Below, piece after piece: positions 1-12,480 of a stretch of 64,000 nucleotides of DNA; position 1 is the first letter of the stretch, and each line of letters opens with the position of its first letter. Position numbers and translations under genes: made by a program. This stretch comes from Gnetum montanum (taxonomy: Eukaryota > Streptophyta > Gnetopsida > Gnetales > Gnetaceae). The stretch lies in NCBI GenBank assembly GCA_015680685.1, contig MNCI01034026.1, positions 883,320 through 947,319 of the forward strand. Reading direction: 5' to 3'. The notes beneath the pieces are model-generated. The model did not search any database. It had not been told where the DNA came from and saw only the letters and a list, made by a program, of their open reading frames with translations.

Positions 1-89
1 GCTATCGCAGAGAGAAGGAGAAAGAGAAAAAGATTGCAGCATGTTATTTGTGAAGGTGTTCAGGTGTGAAGGTGTGAAGGACTGTAACA

Positions 90-3000
90 ATGGCGTCGAA
101 GGTGAGAGGAAAGAATGCCAAATTGGCAAAAATCGACGAAGTACAAGGGAGCCTATAGTGTGCTTCGCAGGCCTTAGTCGAAGTGAGAGATGTCACTCCC
201 CTGAATCGGTAGGCCATCCCTTACTTACTCGTATTGCTTCCTGTGATATGCTTTTTTGTTATGTTTATCCTTTTGCGTCATCTGCGTAAACTAGAGTTTT
301 TGGCTGTAGACCTTGTATTAAAACAAGGGTTTAGATAACAGTATTACGTCTATCGCCATTGTCTGAGACAAACCTTATACTATTACAAGGGTTTAGGTGA
401 TTTCGGGTCTATGGCTAAAGCGTAATTTTGTAAATTTTCCTATAGTTTAAGCATGCAATCGGAATCTAGATGGTAACGTGTTTATTTTCTGTACAGTATC
501 ATGATGAAACCCGTCCTAATAATTTTGGATATAGTCGGGGTTTTATGTTGTATAAACCCTATCGTACCCAATGTTCCTCCCCCTCAGACTCGGTTGCAGG
601 GGAAGGCTATATGGTTTTGGAAGGGTGTGCTGGAGTTTTTTCAGTTTTTGTTGCGTAACTACAGTATTATTGTGTGGTCGCATTTGTCGGGGGATGTGGC
701 TGGAGCTATTTTGGAACATCTGTTAGTCAGTTCTACGCAGGGTGTCCTGGCTTTCCTGACAGATGGGGCTATTGATACTGGTCGTCCTCAAGATCTCGAA
801 CTTAGCGCCAAAGGATTGAGGTGCTTAAGTTGGATCTGGGAGATGCCCAGATTTAACTGTTATCATGCGTATAATACTTTGTTCGTGGCTTATCATGTCT
901 CGACTTACTTTCATAATCCCCCAGGCATAGTGTATTATTCGGGCGGGTAAGTTGTTTTATTGGCGGTATTTTTATTATGTTTTGTAATGTCTGAATTTGT
1001 AAAGCATAGGATAGTAATGTGTTATATGATATAGGTTCTTCATCAACGAAAATGGGTTAGTAGGCAATAATGATACATTGACCTAGACCGAAACGACAAT
1101 AAATGAGTTTACGTCCACTAGCAACGTACGCGCCAGTGTAATGGGGCAAATGACCTTTGACATTCCTGAGTATCCCACCCGTTATGCTGATTCCTTAAAA
1201 AATTGTCAGAATCTCGGGTGGTTACATGAGGAATGGACTTTGAACCCATCCCTCACCCTCGCAGACGTGCAAAGGAAGCTCCCTCCATTTCCTTTGCCAT
1301 TTGGACTTGGTAAGGTTTTGTCGCTGCTATTAGTTACAAGATATTACATTTTTTTTTGTTTTGAAATGTTGCGTAACAGTGTTTTCGCTGTCTTGACATA
1401 TGCCTTGTGTTATCAATCAAGGAATCCTGAGAGATTACAATCACGATTTCCGACCGTGAGGTGAACACCCTCCTCTTCCATTATGGTGACATAAAGGAAG
1501 TACAACACTGGCTCAGCCACACGGTGGCCCCAGTTGCATTGGTCACCAAGCTATGGAAAGCGAGGCTGATGCATTTATTCCTGACCATAACCCCTGATGT
1601 CCCTACAAGCGAAATGTTAACCCTGGTTAACTCCTTTAGCAAGGGGGCTGAACGTTTTTGCACATGCCTGTGTCACATGCGTGTAAACTTTGATATCGAC
1701 ACTCAGCTGTTTACTAACCTCTTCGGCGTCCCCTCTGATGGTCTTCCCATAGAGGAAAAATCGAGGAGAAGCGTCAAATGTCAGGAAGAGCTGGAGGAGT
1801 GGTTGGGGACTAAGAAGGAAACCAAGAGGATCCCTTGTGAAAAGATCAAATTAGAGGTCGCCAAGACTATTTATCCCCTCTTCCGAGCTTGAGCTTTTCC
1901 CAAAACACTCTCATAGGGGAAGTTCTTTACTATAGAATAAGCCCGTATTATGTGAGAGGTGATGGAGGAAGGGACCCAATTTGACTGGGCAAGCTATTTC
2001 ACTGAGGGGTTACACACTGAAATGATCAGGCTCCGCCAAAAGCTCGAGTCTCGTTTCAGTGTGCACTTCACCTTCTTCATAGCTTTCCTCCGGTGTTTTG
2101 CTGAATTTTTGGTTGTCCAGAGGAATGGGGTCTGGGTGCTATAGGACCAAGACCAGTTATCCAAACCCTGGATTTCTCATCTCTTTGGCACTACCCGGTC
2201 ACAGGATCCTCTGGAGGGAATTGAGGAGTCGCTGTCTATAACTACTAGGGATTTGGCGGTACCTCGAATGCGGGGCCCTAACAGCGTAGGTGGGGCACTT
2301 CCTACTTACATCGGTAATGTGTCACGAGGGAAGTGTCTGGCTACAGAGATAGTAGACACCTCGGTTCAGTGTAAAAGGCCTCGCCTAACCGAGTCGCCTG
2401 CGGAACCAGCAGGTGGCACAGATAGAACTATGCAAGTCAAGGTTCAACGGAGTAAACCTTTGCCTGGTAAGCATAAAGACATAGTGAAAGTTATGGCAAT
2501 TATTGTATTACACAGCTTTATTCAGGGTATTCTGAATCATTTAAATGTATTATGTGGCATGAACAGGGAGACCTACAGAACGGTTGACCCCTGAAACAGG
2601 GGCAGTGGTATTATGGCGTGGGGAAGGGGCCCCAGTTTTGGAAGAGGAGGCCCCGGCTGTTAGAATAAGTGACGCACAAACCCTTGTGCGCGAGGAGAGA
2701 GAGAAGGCGGAAAATGTTGACACACTCCCCACTGTAATAGGCAGAGGTAATTAGTGTATTAGAATTTTTAAGGAATTCTGTTAATAACTAGAAATTTTGA
2801 CTTAATTATGCTATAGATGAATGAGGTGCATCCCCATCCGCCGTTGTAAGCAGAGTGTGGGGGGAATTCCCTAATAAGTTTGCCTTCATGGAAGGCGTTG
2901 TCAGTGATATGATCGAGCACCTCTAGCACGTCGATCCTAGGGCTGGTATGTTACTGCTATAATACGCTTATTTTATTATAAGATTATAATTTTTATTTAC

Positions 3001-4152
3001 ATTTGATAATATTTGTTGTCAGGAGCTCGCCTTCGATGGGACCCTACGGAGCCCATTGACTTGGACACAGTAGAGCCTTCATTGGACGGCGCGATCGTGC
3101 CACGCAACATTTACGAGGAAATGCCTAAATGTGCATTACGCTTGACCCGCTCCTTGTGGGAGAGTCAAAACGTCAATGAAGACCTCTGGAAGAGGCTGTA
3201 GAGGTCAGAGAAGGAAAGGATGTCTCTGACCAAAGAGTTCAGAGACTTAAGATCGTGATGTGAATTCCTGTAGGCGTGAGGAACGGATGAAGAGGACTGA
3301 TGTACGACTGTTATTGACTACGCTCACTACTGGACCATGGTCAGAAACAGTGTACAAACTAGTCGCGAATTGGTGGAGCAAAGGATGCAAATAGAGCTCT
3401 TGGCCCAGAAGAACCAAGACTGGAAGGACTTTTGCGCAAGTGTCTAAGAGTGGGGGAAGAAAGAAAAAGATGATAAGCATCTATATAAGCAAGAAAGTAT
3501 CGCTTATCGTCAGCACTACCGAGATTCTGCCGTTAAAGCTCAATCTTTGCGGGTGTTCCTCGATGTCATTGGTGCATCTAAGGCCTTCGAGAAGTTCCAG
3601 GAGTAGGTGATGGTAAGCGCGTCCCCAGAAAGGGAAATTACTCTTCCCGGGGAAGAGACTACAGTCCCTACTTTCTTCCTCGAACCACCCCGATGGACTA
3701 GTATGGAGAAGGGGAAGGTGAAGGCTGGAACTAATCTGGGAGATGGAGCTTGGTCTGAGTTAACCGAATACGAAATTATGCAACGCATGTGGGTCGGTTT
3801 AGACCAACTCCCCTTTGCTGCGGATGCAGGACCATCGCGAGTAAGTTTGAATGTTATTGAATTTAAATTTTTTGATTTGTTTCATCATGATTTTTGCTTA
3901 TGTATTTACTGTATGTAGGTACAGGGAGTGGATGAAAAAGGTGGACAGGATGAGGAGCATGTTCAGGAAGACAAGTGTAATGACGCAGACCATCCTCTTG
4001 GGGAACCAGTGTTAGTGCAAGAACCCTATGAAGATGACATTCCTCATGAAGGAATACTCCCTAAAAGGGACGACCCATTCAAGGATGATTTGTTAGGCTT
4101 AGAGGCGGACCTAAGGGATATAGGCGATAGTGGTACTAGGGGGGATGCGTAA
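90..4152 (+). pseudogene. Antisense eight-exon gene of Tat copy 1, HAD/FCP1-like domain protein
   Basis: Exons I place by GT..AG borders and continuity with copy 2: 90-208, 497-946, 1035-1309, 1422-2466, about 2567-2746, 2817-2945, 3023-3840 and 3919-4152, about 1,080 codons in all. Exon 1 begins MASKVRGKNAKLAKIDEVQG. Exon 2 has the HAD-like pattern LIILDIVGVLCC, then IIVWSH, then KGLRCLSWIWE, which parallel the DxxG, VWSS and KDLxxLWE blocks of plant NIF/FCP1-type phosphatases; the second motif-I aspartate is Val. Exons 4-6 are unrecognised. Exon 7 is rich in E, K, Q and R and coiled-coil-like. Exon 8 is acidic and ends SGTRGDA. Stops break several exons, mostly TAG where copy 2 or 3 has Gln or Trp, plus one TGA in exon 4. 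The exon 3/4 junction phase does not fit cleanly. Gene model is my inference; the HAD assignment is moderate. Confidence 0.68.
497..1309 (+). other. HAD-like (FCP1/NIF-type) domain exons of the antisense gene
   Basis: Exon 2 (497-946) is open over its full 150 codons in this copy and is flanked by a TACAG acceptor and a GGTAAG donor. Exon 3 (1035-1309) joins in phase and continues to a GGTAAGG donor. It carries one TAG at the position where copy 2 reads Trp in TLTWTET. Exon 3 is conserved at protein level in the much more diverged copy 3: shared GQ, Y-x-TRY and a L-x-FL/WL-x-DW block. First Asp of HAD motif I is present, the usual second Asp is Val, so catalysis is doubtful. Confidence 0.55.
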
Positions 4153-4344
4153 TTGTGATTTACGCATGGTTTTATTTATGAAGTTGAACAATGGAAATAT
4201 GAATGTTGGCATGATTAATCATGAGATTTTCTTTATGGTTTTTTTATTTTATGTTTAATTTTATGTCTTTATTTATACAAAGCGTAAAAAGAATTGTTAA
4301 AAATTTTGGACAGGTTGCGTTATTATGACTGTAGAATGGAGTTG

Positions 4345-4482
4345 CTAGTTTAAGGCCATTGCGGGCCGTCACATAGCATTTGTGTAAGATATAAAAGAAT
4401 TTGCTAGTTTTAGGCCATTGCGGGCCTTTACTAGTTTTAGACCATTACGGGCCATCACTAGTTTTAGGCCATTGCGGGCCAT
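4345..4482 (-). repeat. Minisatellite R1 of copy 1 (between protease and antisense gene)
   Basis: Four units of the form GCTAGTTTTAGGCCATTGCG followed by GGCC, read on the plus strand. On the element's own strand each reads GGCC..AATGGCCTAAAACTAG. Equivalent arrays lie at the same place in copy 2 (two units) and copy 3 (many units). Confidence 0.8.
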
Positions 4483-4719
4483 CTACGTACATCATGGAAT
4501 GTAATTGGTAAAAGTGTGCATGTTTGCGTAATTGTACTAATATGACTAATAGAAGTCAAGAAACATAAATGGCGTAAACTGGGAAATGTACATGGCGTAA
4601 TGGATAGAAAGCGTAAATATATGTATATTAAAGAAAAATGATAGCCAAATTTGATAAGCGTAAGTGGAAAGACTAGTAAAAGTGTAACGATGCGCGTAAA
4701 TACCACTCAGGTCAATTGC

Positions 4720-5600
4720 TAGCTCGTAATTGTTTCTTGATGGCCTTTACGTTCAGTGGTGCGTAAGGGCAAGGAGGTTTATGGCCTGACTCTTCCACAT
4801 CTTCCTCTTCTCCCTAAAATGGTAGGTCTGCCCAGGCTAGGCTGTCATCATTCATTTCGACTTGTTCAGGAATTCGGACATGGGTTTGATCTTCGGGCAT
4901 TTCGATCTCCGAACCCCGTTCTTCTTCGATGTTATTGACAGTCCTAGGAGTTATTTCATAACCATGTATTACTACCTCTCCCCCCTCATAAGGGAGGTGT
5001 ATCTCTTGGTGTATTGGTGATGAAACTGCCCTCAATTGGGCTAGCCAGGACCTCCCTAGGATCAAGTTGAAACCGGGCATCTCCTCGACAATGATAAATG
5101 TGGCGTCTATTGGGAATTGATCCCCTGCCACAAATTTGATATGCACCATTCCTTTGACTTGAACCCATGCCCCATTGAACAACTTTAGGCACGATGTCGT
5201 TGTAGGGATGATCTGGTCGACCAGGCCCAACTTATCCACTATAGGATAAGGGATGACATTCGTAGCTGCGCCATCATCAACGTGTACCCTCCAGATCCGA
5301 TGTTGACCAACCCGGATGGTGATAAACATGGGTTCTATCGTTACTCGATCTTTCTCGGGATAATCTTTGATGGATTCATCGTGAAAGGTCAAAGGGGTTG
5401 GTTTAGGTTGCTCAGCGGCCGGAGGAAGCATGACAGCATGTATCGCTTCCTCTTCCGTTGGTAAGCCTTCATCCACAGGTATGGATGTCAGCATATGGAC
5501 CATAGCCTCACGGTGCTTTTAAGATGTCATAAGCAAGTCATAGAGGCTCAGTGTTGTGTTCTTCTATTTCAGAGCTTGCTTGACTTGAGTAAATGCGTTG
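4720..5600 (-). pseudogene. Retropepsin-type aspartic protease (PR), Tat copy 1
   Basis: Minus-strand reading frame continuous with gag. It contains the active-site block VHVDDGAATNVIPYPIVDKL near 5,240-5,290 and the second conserved block FNLILGRSWLAQLRAV near 5,020-5,080, typical of retropepsins of Ty3/gypsy gag-pol. The motif is D-D-G rather than D-S/T-G, and the same form is seen in copies 2 and 3. A TAG after WADLPF at 4,814 cuts the open frame, but homology to copy 2 continues to about 4,720 (KAIKKQL). It would process the Gag-Pol polyprotein in the virus-like particle. Confidence 0.8.
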
Positions 5601-8445
5601 AGAAGGTCCTGTTCTCTACTGGGTTGCTTATCACCTCTGTCCTCTTCTATTTTCCCTAAGAGACGGATTTCTCGGGGCAGACTAGCGTCAGTTGGAGGGT
5701 TATGTTTCTTCTTGCTGAGAGGAGGTGGCTGTGTTTCTATACCCTTGTCTTGCCCATAAGATGCAGGTGCAAGGATAGAGGCCAGGGGCCTAGGCTTAGC
5801 GAAGCCTAGCGTAGAGTGGTTTTTGGTGGCATTAATTGACGCATCTCCTTCCTTTTTTTATTTGGTGGCGGCTGGTGGTTTTGGTTAGAAGCTTGCCCCT
5901 GCGTAAAAGGAGCGGCCAATGGTTTTGGTACGCTAAGGATAAAGGGCACCTTAGGAGTAGGTGCGAGCGTGACCGCAGCTTTATTGTTAACGTGAGACTG
6001 AGTTATAGCTGGAGAGGGTGCTCAAATAACAAAGGGTGGCCTCAGGACACCGCTAACTGCCGATGAAGAACTTGCCCCCTGGGGTGATTTGGTAGGCACA
6101 TGTAAAACAAAGGGTTGTTTAGGCGATACCTTCCCTTCACTGTCCGTACTTACCACGTTGATAGTGTACGGTGCGTTATTTGTGTTTAACAAGTCTTTGT
6201 ACACATGCAACGCTTGGTTTTTGGGACGTGTTGGACTACTGTCGTCTAGTTTCATAGAACCATCGTCAATCATGTGTTGAATGTTGTTCTTCAACGCCTA
6301 GTAGTAATCGGTATCATGACCACACAACTGATGGTAGTCATAAAAATGGTCCAGCCTAAAAGACCTCGGAACTGGCGACTTGTTAGGTAGGGCTAAAGAA
6401 GGATTCTTCAGCAATTCACAATGACACCTATGATGCTACAGAGCTTCTTTGGATACCTTTTTATTCTGAATGTATCCTACCCCTAATAATTATTTCAACA
6501 GTTCCGAATGCTTTATAGGCAGGGCTGTATATTTTGAGCGATCTTTAAGCTCGAAGTTTGGCTTTGACTGGGGGGGCTTTTCAGGGGCAGGTGTGTCTTG
6601 CCCGGTGCTTCTTGCACTAGCCATGGGCTTGGCAGACACTATGGATGCCTTCTTGTTATTCTTGTTTTTAGCGCCTTCAGCCACATACGTCGGGTCTTTA
6701 CTAGCCTCAGCAGCATCTTGGATGCTCCTAGTTTGGGCGAAAGCTTGACTCAAGGAGCTAGGGGCAAGGTAATATAGTTCAGACTTGATGAAGTCATTAA
6801 CTGCTCTTTTGAAAATAGCCAGCAGATGGGCTTCCATGATAGGCTCATGGATATCATTCAAAGTAGTGCTCCATCGCTGTATAAACGTCTGGACTGGTTC
6901 AAGTGGGTCTTGCTTCACTCCCATAAGTTGGTCTAGCGTGACTTTTGGCTTTAAATTGTACTTAAAGTGAGTCACGAATTGTGTTAGGAGCTCTTCCAAG
7001 GTTAAGATGGAAGAGCGAGGAAGCGCTCGATACCAATCCAAAGCTTTCCCTGCTAGAGACATTGCAAAGACACGGATAATCGTATGAGGCCATTGCTGCA
7101 ATAACAAGGATTTAGACCTGAAAGTAACAAGGTGAGCATTAGGATCTCCTTCCACATTATATTTAGTAAAATGGGGCAACGACATCCCTGGAGGCAATGA
7201 CAGCATAGGAACCACTGGGCTAATAGGATCATCCTGGTAGAAATCCATGACTTGTATCGTATTAGAGCCAGCAGCTTTAAGGTGCCTAACCTCCTCGGTG
7301 AGGGTCTGAATAAGCGAAAAAGCTTGATCTAGACTTGGTGGTGAAGAAGTTTGCATAGGAGGAGCAGGGGGTTGGACTGAAAGAGCAGTGCCAGGCAATG
7401 GGAATGGAGCGATGTCTTGGCTGACAGGTGGTGCTACGAGGACTATCCCTGCGGATGGAGCTGCCTGTGAAAACCACCACCCGTCGGGTTGAGTAGAGAA
7501 ATTGGCCGCTGCCTGATGTGTAGGATGGAGATTGTAAGGGTATTGTGCGTTTATCTTCGGGACATTCGTGGTAGGTGCGGATAAGGGTTGCACACCATAC
7601 AACATAGATTGATTGGGTTGTGCAATAGGCATGATCCACTGACCAGCCGTGGGTTGTTGAAAGAATCACTGTGATTGAACGGTGGTTGCGATCTATTGCC
7701 TTAAAATGGGTTGCACCAGATTTTGCACTGGGCGGGTTATAGGTGTGGTATGAGGTTGCACGTGGGGAATGAAATGAGGTGCGGTAGACGTAGGTACCAC
7801 CGACATAATACTGATTACACGTGGCGATGAGACTGCCCCCATGTTATTTTGAGATGGTATTTGTACTTGCAAGACTGAGGATTGCGTAGTGGCCTGCAGG
7901 ATGACAGGAATGTGGGTTTGAGTAATGCCTGAGTTGAGATGGGAGGCTTCTCTGGTGAGAGGAAACAGGGGATTTATGTATGTATGGGGGCTGAGGGTAT
8001 GGTATGAATCTGTGTGTTCAGACTAGGCTGCAAATTCATCTTCCTCTTCCTCCCCGTTTTGAGATTCTAGAATCGACCATGTAGTTTGACTCCTAGCCAT
8101 AACTAGTTGGGATAGGAGTTCATGATAATGTTCGGTCAGGGGGATAATGTCATACGTGGTAGGGATGAAATCTTGGCCCCCTCTGTGGATTAGCTCATAA
8201 TTTCGTTTCGCCTCAATCTCGGCTTGGCTAAGGGCAAGTTTTGCTTGGATCTTGACGTAAATGAAATTGTACTCTTCAGGAGTCATGATGGTGTGCGAAG
8301 GATCCTTCCCCTGTAATCTCAACGAATGGCGCAACGGTCCCTGAGGTCCTATTGTGTTGGAAGCTGGTCCGGGAATGGGATTTACGGATGTGGCACCCGA
8401 GTCAGTGGTGATCATAGCGGCAGTGGTTGCATATGTAGAATCCAT
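5560..8445 (-). pseudogene. Gag, Tat copy 1
   Basis: Start chosen at MDSTYATTAAMITTDSG (8,445), matching the start of copy 2. Segments: 8,445-8,023 open, a proline-rich linker, then 7,632-6,490 with the Retrotrans_gag core (FTKYNVEGDPNAHLVTFRSK, KALDWYRALPRSS, VQTFIQRW), then the distal part with the CxxH..H..C nucleic-acid-binding knuckle and KNNIQHMIDDG near 6,290. Interrupted by several stops, many of them TAG where copy 2 or 3 has CAG. It would form the particle shell and bind element RNA. Confidence 0.82.
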
Positions 8446-8669
8446 TTCTCAGATAGGTTAATAACAACAAACGACATGATCTAAAAGGCGAAGGCCAAAT
8501 AGAATTATGATTGGGCTTTTTAAACTGTAGGATTCCAAAGGAATCATTGTTGTGACCAATCTACACCACACGATTTCGTAAACTTCCTTAGAGGTATTAC
8601 GTTTATGTTTTATGAATGTGGGTACGGATCACTTACAGGGCTACATGTAAAATATGGATCGGAGGTTCA

Positions 8670-8688
8670 GGCCCTCCTTCTAGCACCA
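8670..8688 (-). promoter_or_regulatory. Primer binding site, copy 1
   Basis: Minus strand reads TGGTGCTAGAAGGAGGGC a few bases inside the LTR end at 8,695. The same block follows the 5' LTRs of copy 2 (20,161) and copy 3 (36,346). It starts with TGG, complement of tRNA CCA. I do not identify the tRNA. Confidence 0.7.
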
Positions 8689-8694
8689 GAAAAT

Positions 8695-10282
8695 TGTAAC
8701 GATGGAAAACGTCGGTCACTGGAAAATACCGAATGAAAATCTGTGTACACAGTCTTAACCACGGATCCGTGCGAGGGCCGTGCTGGAGAAAACGAATCCG
8801 TGGTGCCCTGAATGGTCTTGTTGATCAGACAGGGACTTACTCAATCAATAAATTGACAAATATCGTGATAATATGTGTATTATATAGATATTCTGCAAGA
8901 CAATTTGATTCGATGAATCATAGAAGGAGTAGAAAACGATGTAAATAAATCGAAATAACGACAACATCAACGCGACAAGGAGGATCAGATTTAGAAAAGT
9001 GTGTAATTCCAAGATCTAGGTTTTGATTCGAAGATTGAGTATATTGTATACAAAGTTCCAATAGCAAACTCCGCTTATCCTATGCGAAGCATACACAAAG
9101 CAACAAGAAAACTGTTCAACAAGGAGTACAGAATGAAGCTCGGTCTACCTCGTAAGCCAAAGATGGGATGCAAGGAAGGTCAAGCCTAGATGTCTATCGA
9201 TCAACTATTTCTAATCAATAAACCTTGCCAACCACACCAGATGATCTCTCGATCTCTGATCTGCTCCTTTTGCCTCAGGTAGTCTCTGCTTCAAAGTTGC
9301 CAACGATTGCCAATGGAGAGAACTGTACTTTCGCCAAAAGACTGATCACTCCTACTGCTAATGCTCAACAATGTCTTCTGTCTCTGGTAAAAGATGATGC
9401 TGCCCAAAAATAAGATGAACTCCCCCCTTTCTTTCTTCGCCGACTGGAGTATTTATAGGTTCGGTAGTACGTGAAGAAGGCACGACCCTGATGACATGTG
9501 TCTCAAACCTTCAAAATACCATTGACTTGGCAAACTTTATGTTGAAACTGGTCAACCACTCCTGCTGAAGCCGTCTCATGATTATGCTGCGATACGCTGA
9601 TGAGCGTATTGTGCGTATGGATAACAGATGCGTGTTTGGTACTGCCTTAGTTGACTTTAGGCTGTATTATGCTTGTTTACGCTGCGTAGCGTGGCAGAGC
9701 ATAATAGAGCGTAGAAGCAGTTAACTCAAGTTGTTTTACGCTCACTTACACCATGAAGCATAATAGAGTGTCAAACATGGTCAACTTTACAATAAGTTAC
9801 GCTTGTTTACGCTGTGTAGCGTAATAAGCGTAAAGAGACCAATCTGCAAAAAGGAAGAAATCAATCTGTCGCCCTTCTTTGGACTCTAACTTTGACTTTC
9901 TGGAAGCTCATTACGCTGCTCTACGTAACAGAGCGTAAACTCAGTCCTAAACAAAAGACTTAGCAGAATATGCGACAAGTCTTAGACCTTAAAATTCGTC
10001 CAATTCGCCGAAGTAAGTTACTTTCTGATATCGGGCTATGTTAAACAGAGTTACGCTGAGCAACACTATGCTATTTTGCGTAATGTAGCGTAAAGAGAGA
10101 AAACAAAGTAAGGTTGAAATTTGTAAGAGACTTGGAGACTTGATGCTGCGCGCCTCTTTGCCTTGCTTTGTCTTCTGCATTTTTTGTCGCAAACTTTTGC
10201 CCGAATCGTGAATCTTCGCCTNGCCTTTGGATTTGTGAAATGCTCCTACAACATTCCAACGCTTATTCTTAAGCATTTTTCA
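8695..10282 (-). repeat. 5' LTR of Tat copy 1
   Basis: On the minus strand it starts TGAAAAATGC (10,282) and ends CGTTACA (8,695). It shares long blocks with both LTRs of copy 2. The core promoter TATA box (CTATAAATACTCC on the minus strand) is at about 9,450-9,462. The U3 part holds many inverted motifs of the TTACGCT..AGCGTAA kind between 9,600 and 10,100. A single N at 10,222 may be an assembly join. Confidence 0.82.
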
Positions 10283-10297
10283 GTAAAAAATTAGTTG

Positions 10298-12480
10298 CGA
10301 GATGGAAGTCTTCATGGATGACTTCTCTGCCTATGGTGCCACATTTGAGCAAGCTTTGAACTATCTTGAGTAAGTGCTTAAAAGGTGTATGGAGATGAAT
10401 CTTTAGCTCAATTAGTAGAAGATCCATTTAATGGTCTAGGATGACATTGTATGGGGCATATAATTTCTCAAAAAAGGATTGAGGTAGACCCTGAAAAGAT
10501 AAGGGTCATCTAAGGAATAACTAGCCAACTAGAAACTATTAAATATTTTTGATCATTCATTAGACACATTGATTACTACTGATGTTTTATAGAAATTTCT
10601 CTAAGATTGCAAAATTGTTGGTTTAGCTTACAAAGAAAGATGCTCCATTCATCTAGACCAAGGAATGTGAAAATGCATTTCAGAGCCTCAAGTAGAAGCT
10701 CATAGAGACTCCAATTCTACAAGCACTTAACTAGTCTAGACCATTTCATATAATGATAAATGCATTAAATTATGCCTTGGGAGTTGTGCTTACATAGTTG
10801 GATGACAAGAAACATCCATATCACATCCACTGCACAAGCCAAAGCATTGTGGGTACATAGCTAAATTACCTCACAACAGAGAAAGAACTAATGATGGTGG
10901 TGTATGCTCTGGAGCAGTTTAGACACTATGTGCTTGGATATAAAGTGTTTGTGCATACTGATCATAGTGCAACTCACTTCCTGATAAACAAACCAATGGT
11001 GAGCCCTTGTATTATATGGTTGTTGATGATCTTGTAGGAGTTTAATCTTACAATGGTAGATGAAAAGGGAACTGAGAATGTGGTCACTAATCACTTATCT
11101 CGGTTACAATGGGATAACAAAGAGAAAAGCCCATTTTCTGACCAATTTCCTGATGAATTCCTCTTTATTGGTGTAATAAATGAGCAAGTGCCCATAGAAC
11201 CAAAATTGTATCATGGCATCCTCGCTTATCTTCTCACTTAAGAGATGCCACAAGATTTGGACTATAGGAAGAAAAAATAGTGTCTTCATCATGCCAAATG
11301 CTTCATAAAAATCAATAGACACCTCGATAAGATGTGCACTAATGGCCTAGTTCATTGGTGTGTACCTAATGCTAATAAACTATGTGTTCTTTAGGAAACT
11401 CATGAGGGTCCTTGTAAGGTCCACTATGTTGGGAGATGCACAAATATTAAGGTCTTAATGATAGGGTATTATTGGCCAACTATCTTTAGGGATGCCCACT
11501 AATTTATTTGCTCTTGTGAATGTTTTCAATGAGATGGTGGGACGACCACTCAAATGGAGAGACCTCAATAGTGGATTTAACCACTAGAACCCTTCAACAC
11601 CTTGGGCATCAACTTCATTGGTCCCATCACATCCATGTCAAATGGAAAGGCATATATAATCGTTGTCATTGATTACTACACAAAATGGGTAGAAGCAACA
11701 ACCGTCATAGACTATACATCATCTACTATTGTGCAGTTTGTACAACAAAACATTGTAAGTAGGTTTGGGTTGCCACATATACTAATTTCTAACAATGGAA
11801 CCCATTTCATAGGCATCACTTTTTGCAAGCTCATGCAACACTTGGAGGTTGAACATAAATTAACAACACCCTATCATCCCTAAGCCAATGGTCAAGTAGA
11901 GGTTACTAACAAGGAGATTACAAAGATCTTAATGAGAACTACTAGCAAATATATGAGAGATTAGAGCACAAAACTCAATGTTGCCCTCTGAGCCTACTGC
12001 TCAACATGGAAACTCCCTATAGGATACTCTCCCTTTGAGTTGGTGTATGAAAAACTACCAACACTTCCTATTTAATCTAAGCTCCATACACTTTCAACAA
12101 CATGTGACCTAGATCTTGATTTGAGTTTACCACAAAGAGAAGATAATCAACCTTAACATGCCAGATGAAAATCAATTAGTAGCCTTGTCCTTGAATGAAG
12201 TGCAAAAGGCATTTAGCAAGCAACGACATGATCTAAGAATAAGAAAAGTCAAATTTTAGCCTAGAGATAAGGTTCTCTATTGGAACCTCACATATGTACC
12301 TCAATGAAATAAGTTCTAAATGTTGTGGAAAGGGCCTTACATCATTCATGAAACCTTTCCTTCTGGGTCCATGTTGATCTACAAACTTAAGAGCCCAAAA
12401 AAAAGCAACTAGTCAACATGCAACAAGTTAAACCTTTCGATGTACCAAAGCAAGCCAGTGGAAGCAATCCCTCAAAAAAT
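10298..12480 (+). pseudogene. Athila-like pol remnant: RT C-terminus, RNase H, integrase
   Basis: RT block VFMDDFSAYGATFEQALNYL begins near 10,303. RNase H block ELMMVVYALEQFRHYVLGYK with VHTDH follows at about 10,887-10,975, then the typical linker VDEKGTENVVTNHLSRLQW (11,053). The integrase zinc region lies near 11,400-11,530 and the core has FIGPITS, VIDYYTKWVEAT and SNNGTHF (11,602-11,880), where the second catalytic Asp of the DDE triad reads Asn. The glutamate block HP*ANGQVEVTNKE follows. Multiple stops and frame changes; not functional. Athila assignment rests on the MDDFSxYG and NVVxxHLSRL style motifs. Confidence 0.75.

Larger units (their letters stand above)
1..10282 (-). mobile_element. 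Tat-lineage Ty3/gypsy retrotransposon, copy 1 (partial, minus strand)
   Basis: Reading on the minus strand the order is 5' LTR (10,282-8,695), primer binding site (8,688-8,670), gag (8,445 to about 5,560), retropepsin (about 5,600-4,720), a short minisatellite (4,480-4,345), then the antisense gene on the plus strand (90-4,152). RT, RNase H, integrase and the 3' LTR would lie off the left edge. The same order is seen complete in copies 2 and 3, which is why I read this as one truncated view rather than separate pieces. The element appears inserted in an Athila-like element whose RT remnant begins immediately to the right, at about 10,298. Confidence 0.85.

Noticed and set aside
9225-9413. Short ORF in the LTR of copy 1 and its likes at 19,366-19,641 (-) and 35,148-35,423 (-)
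   Set aside because: The same leader sequence is present in all LTRs but the frames differ in strand and length; ordinary LTR transcript sequence.
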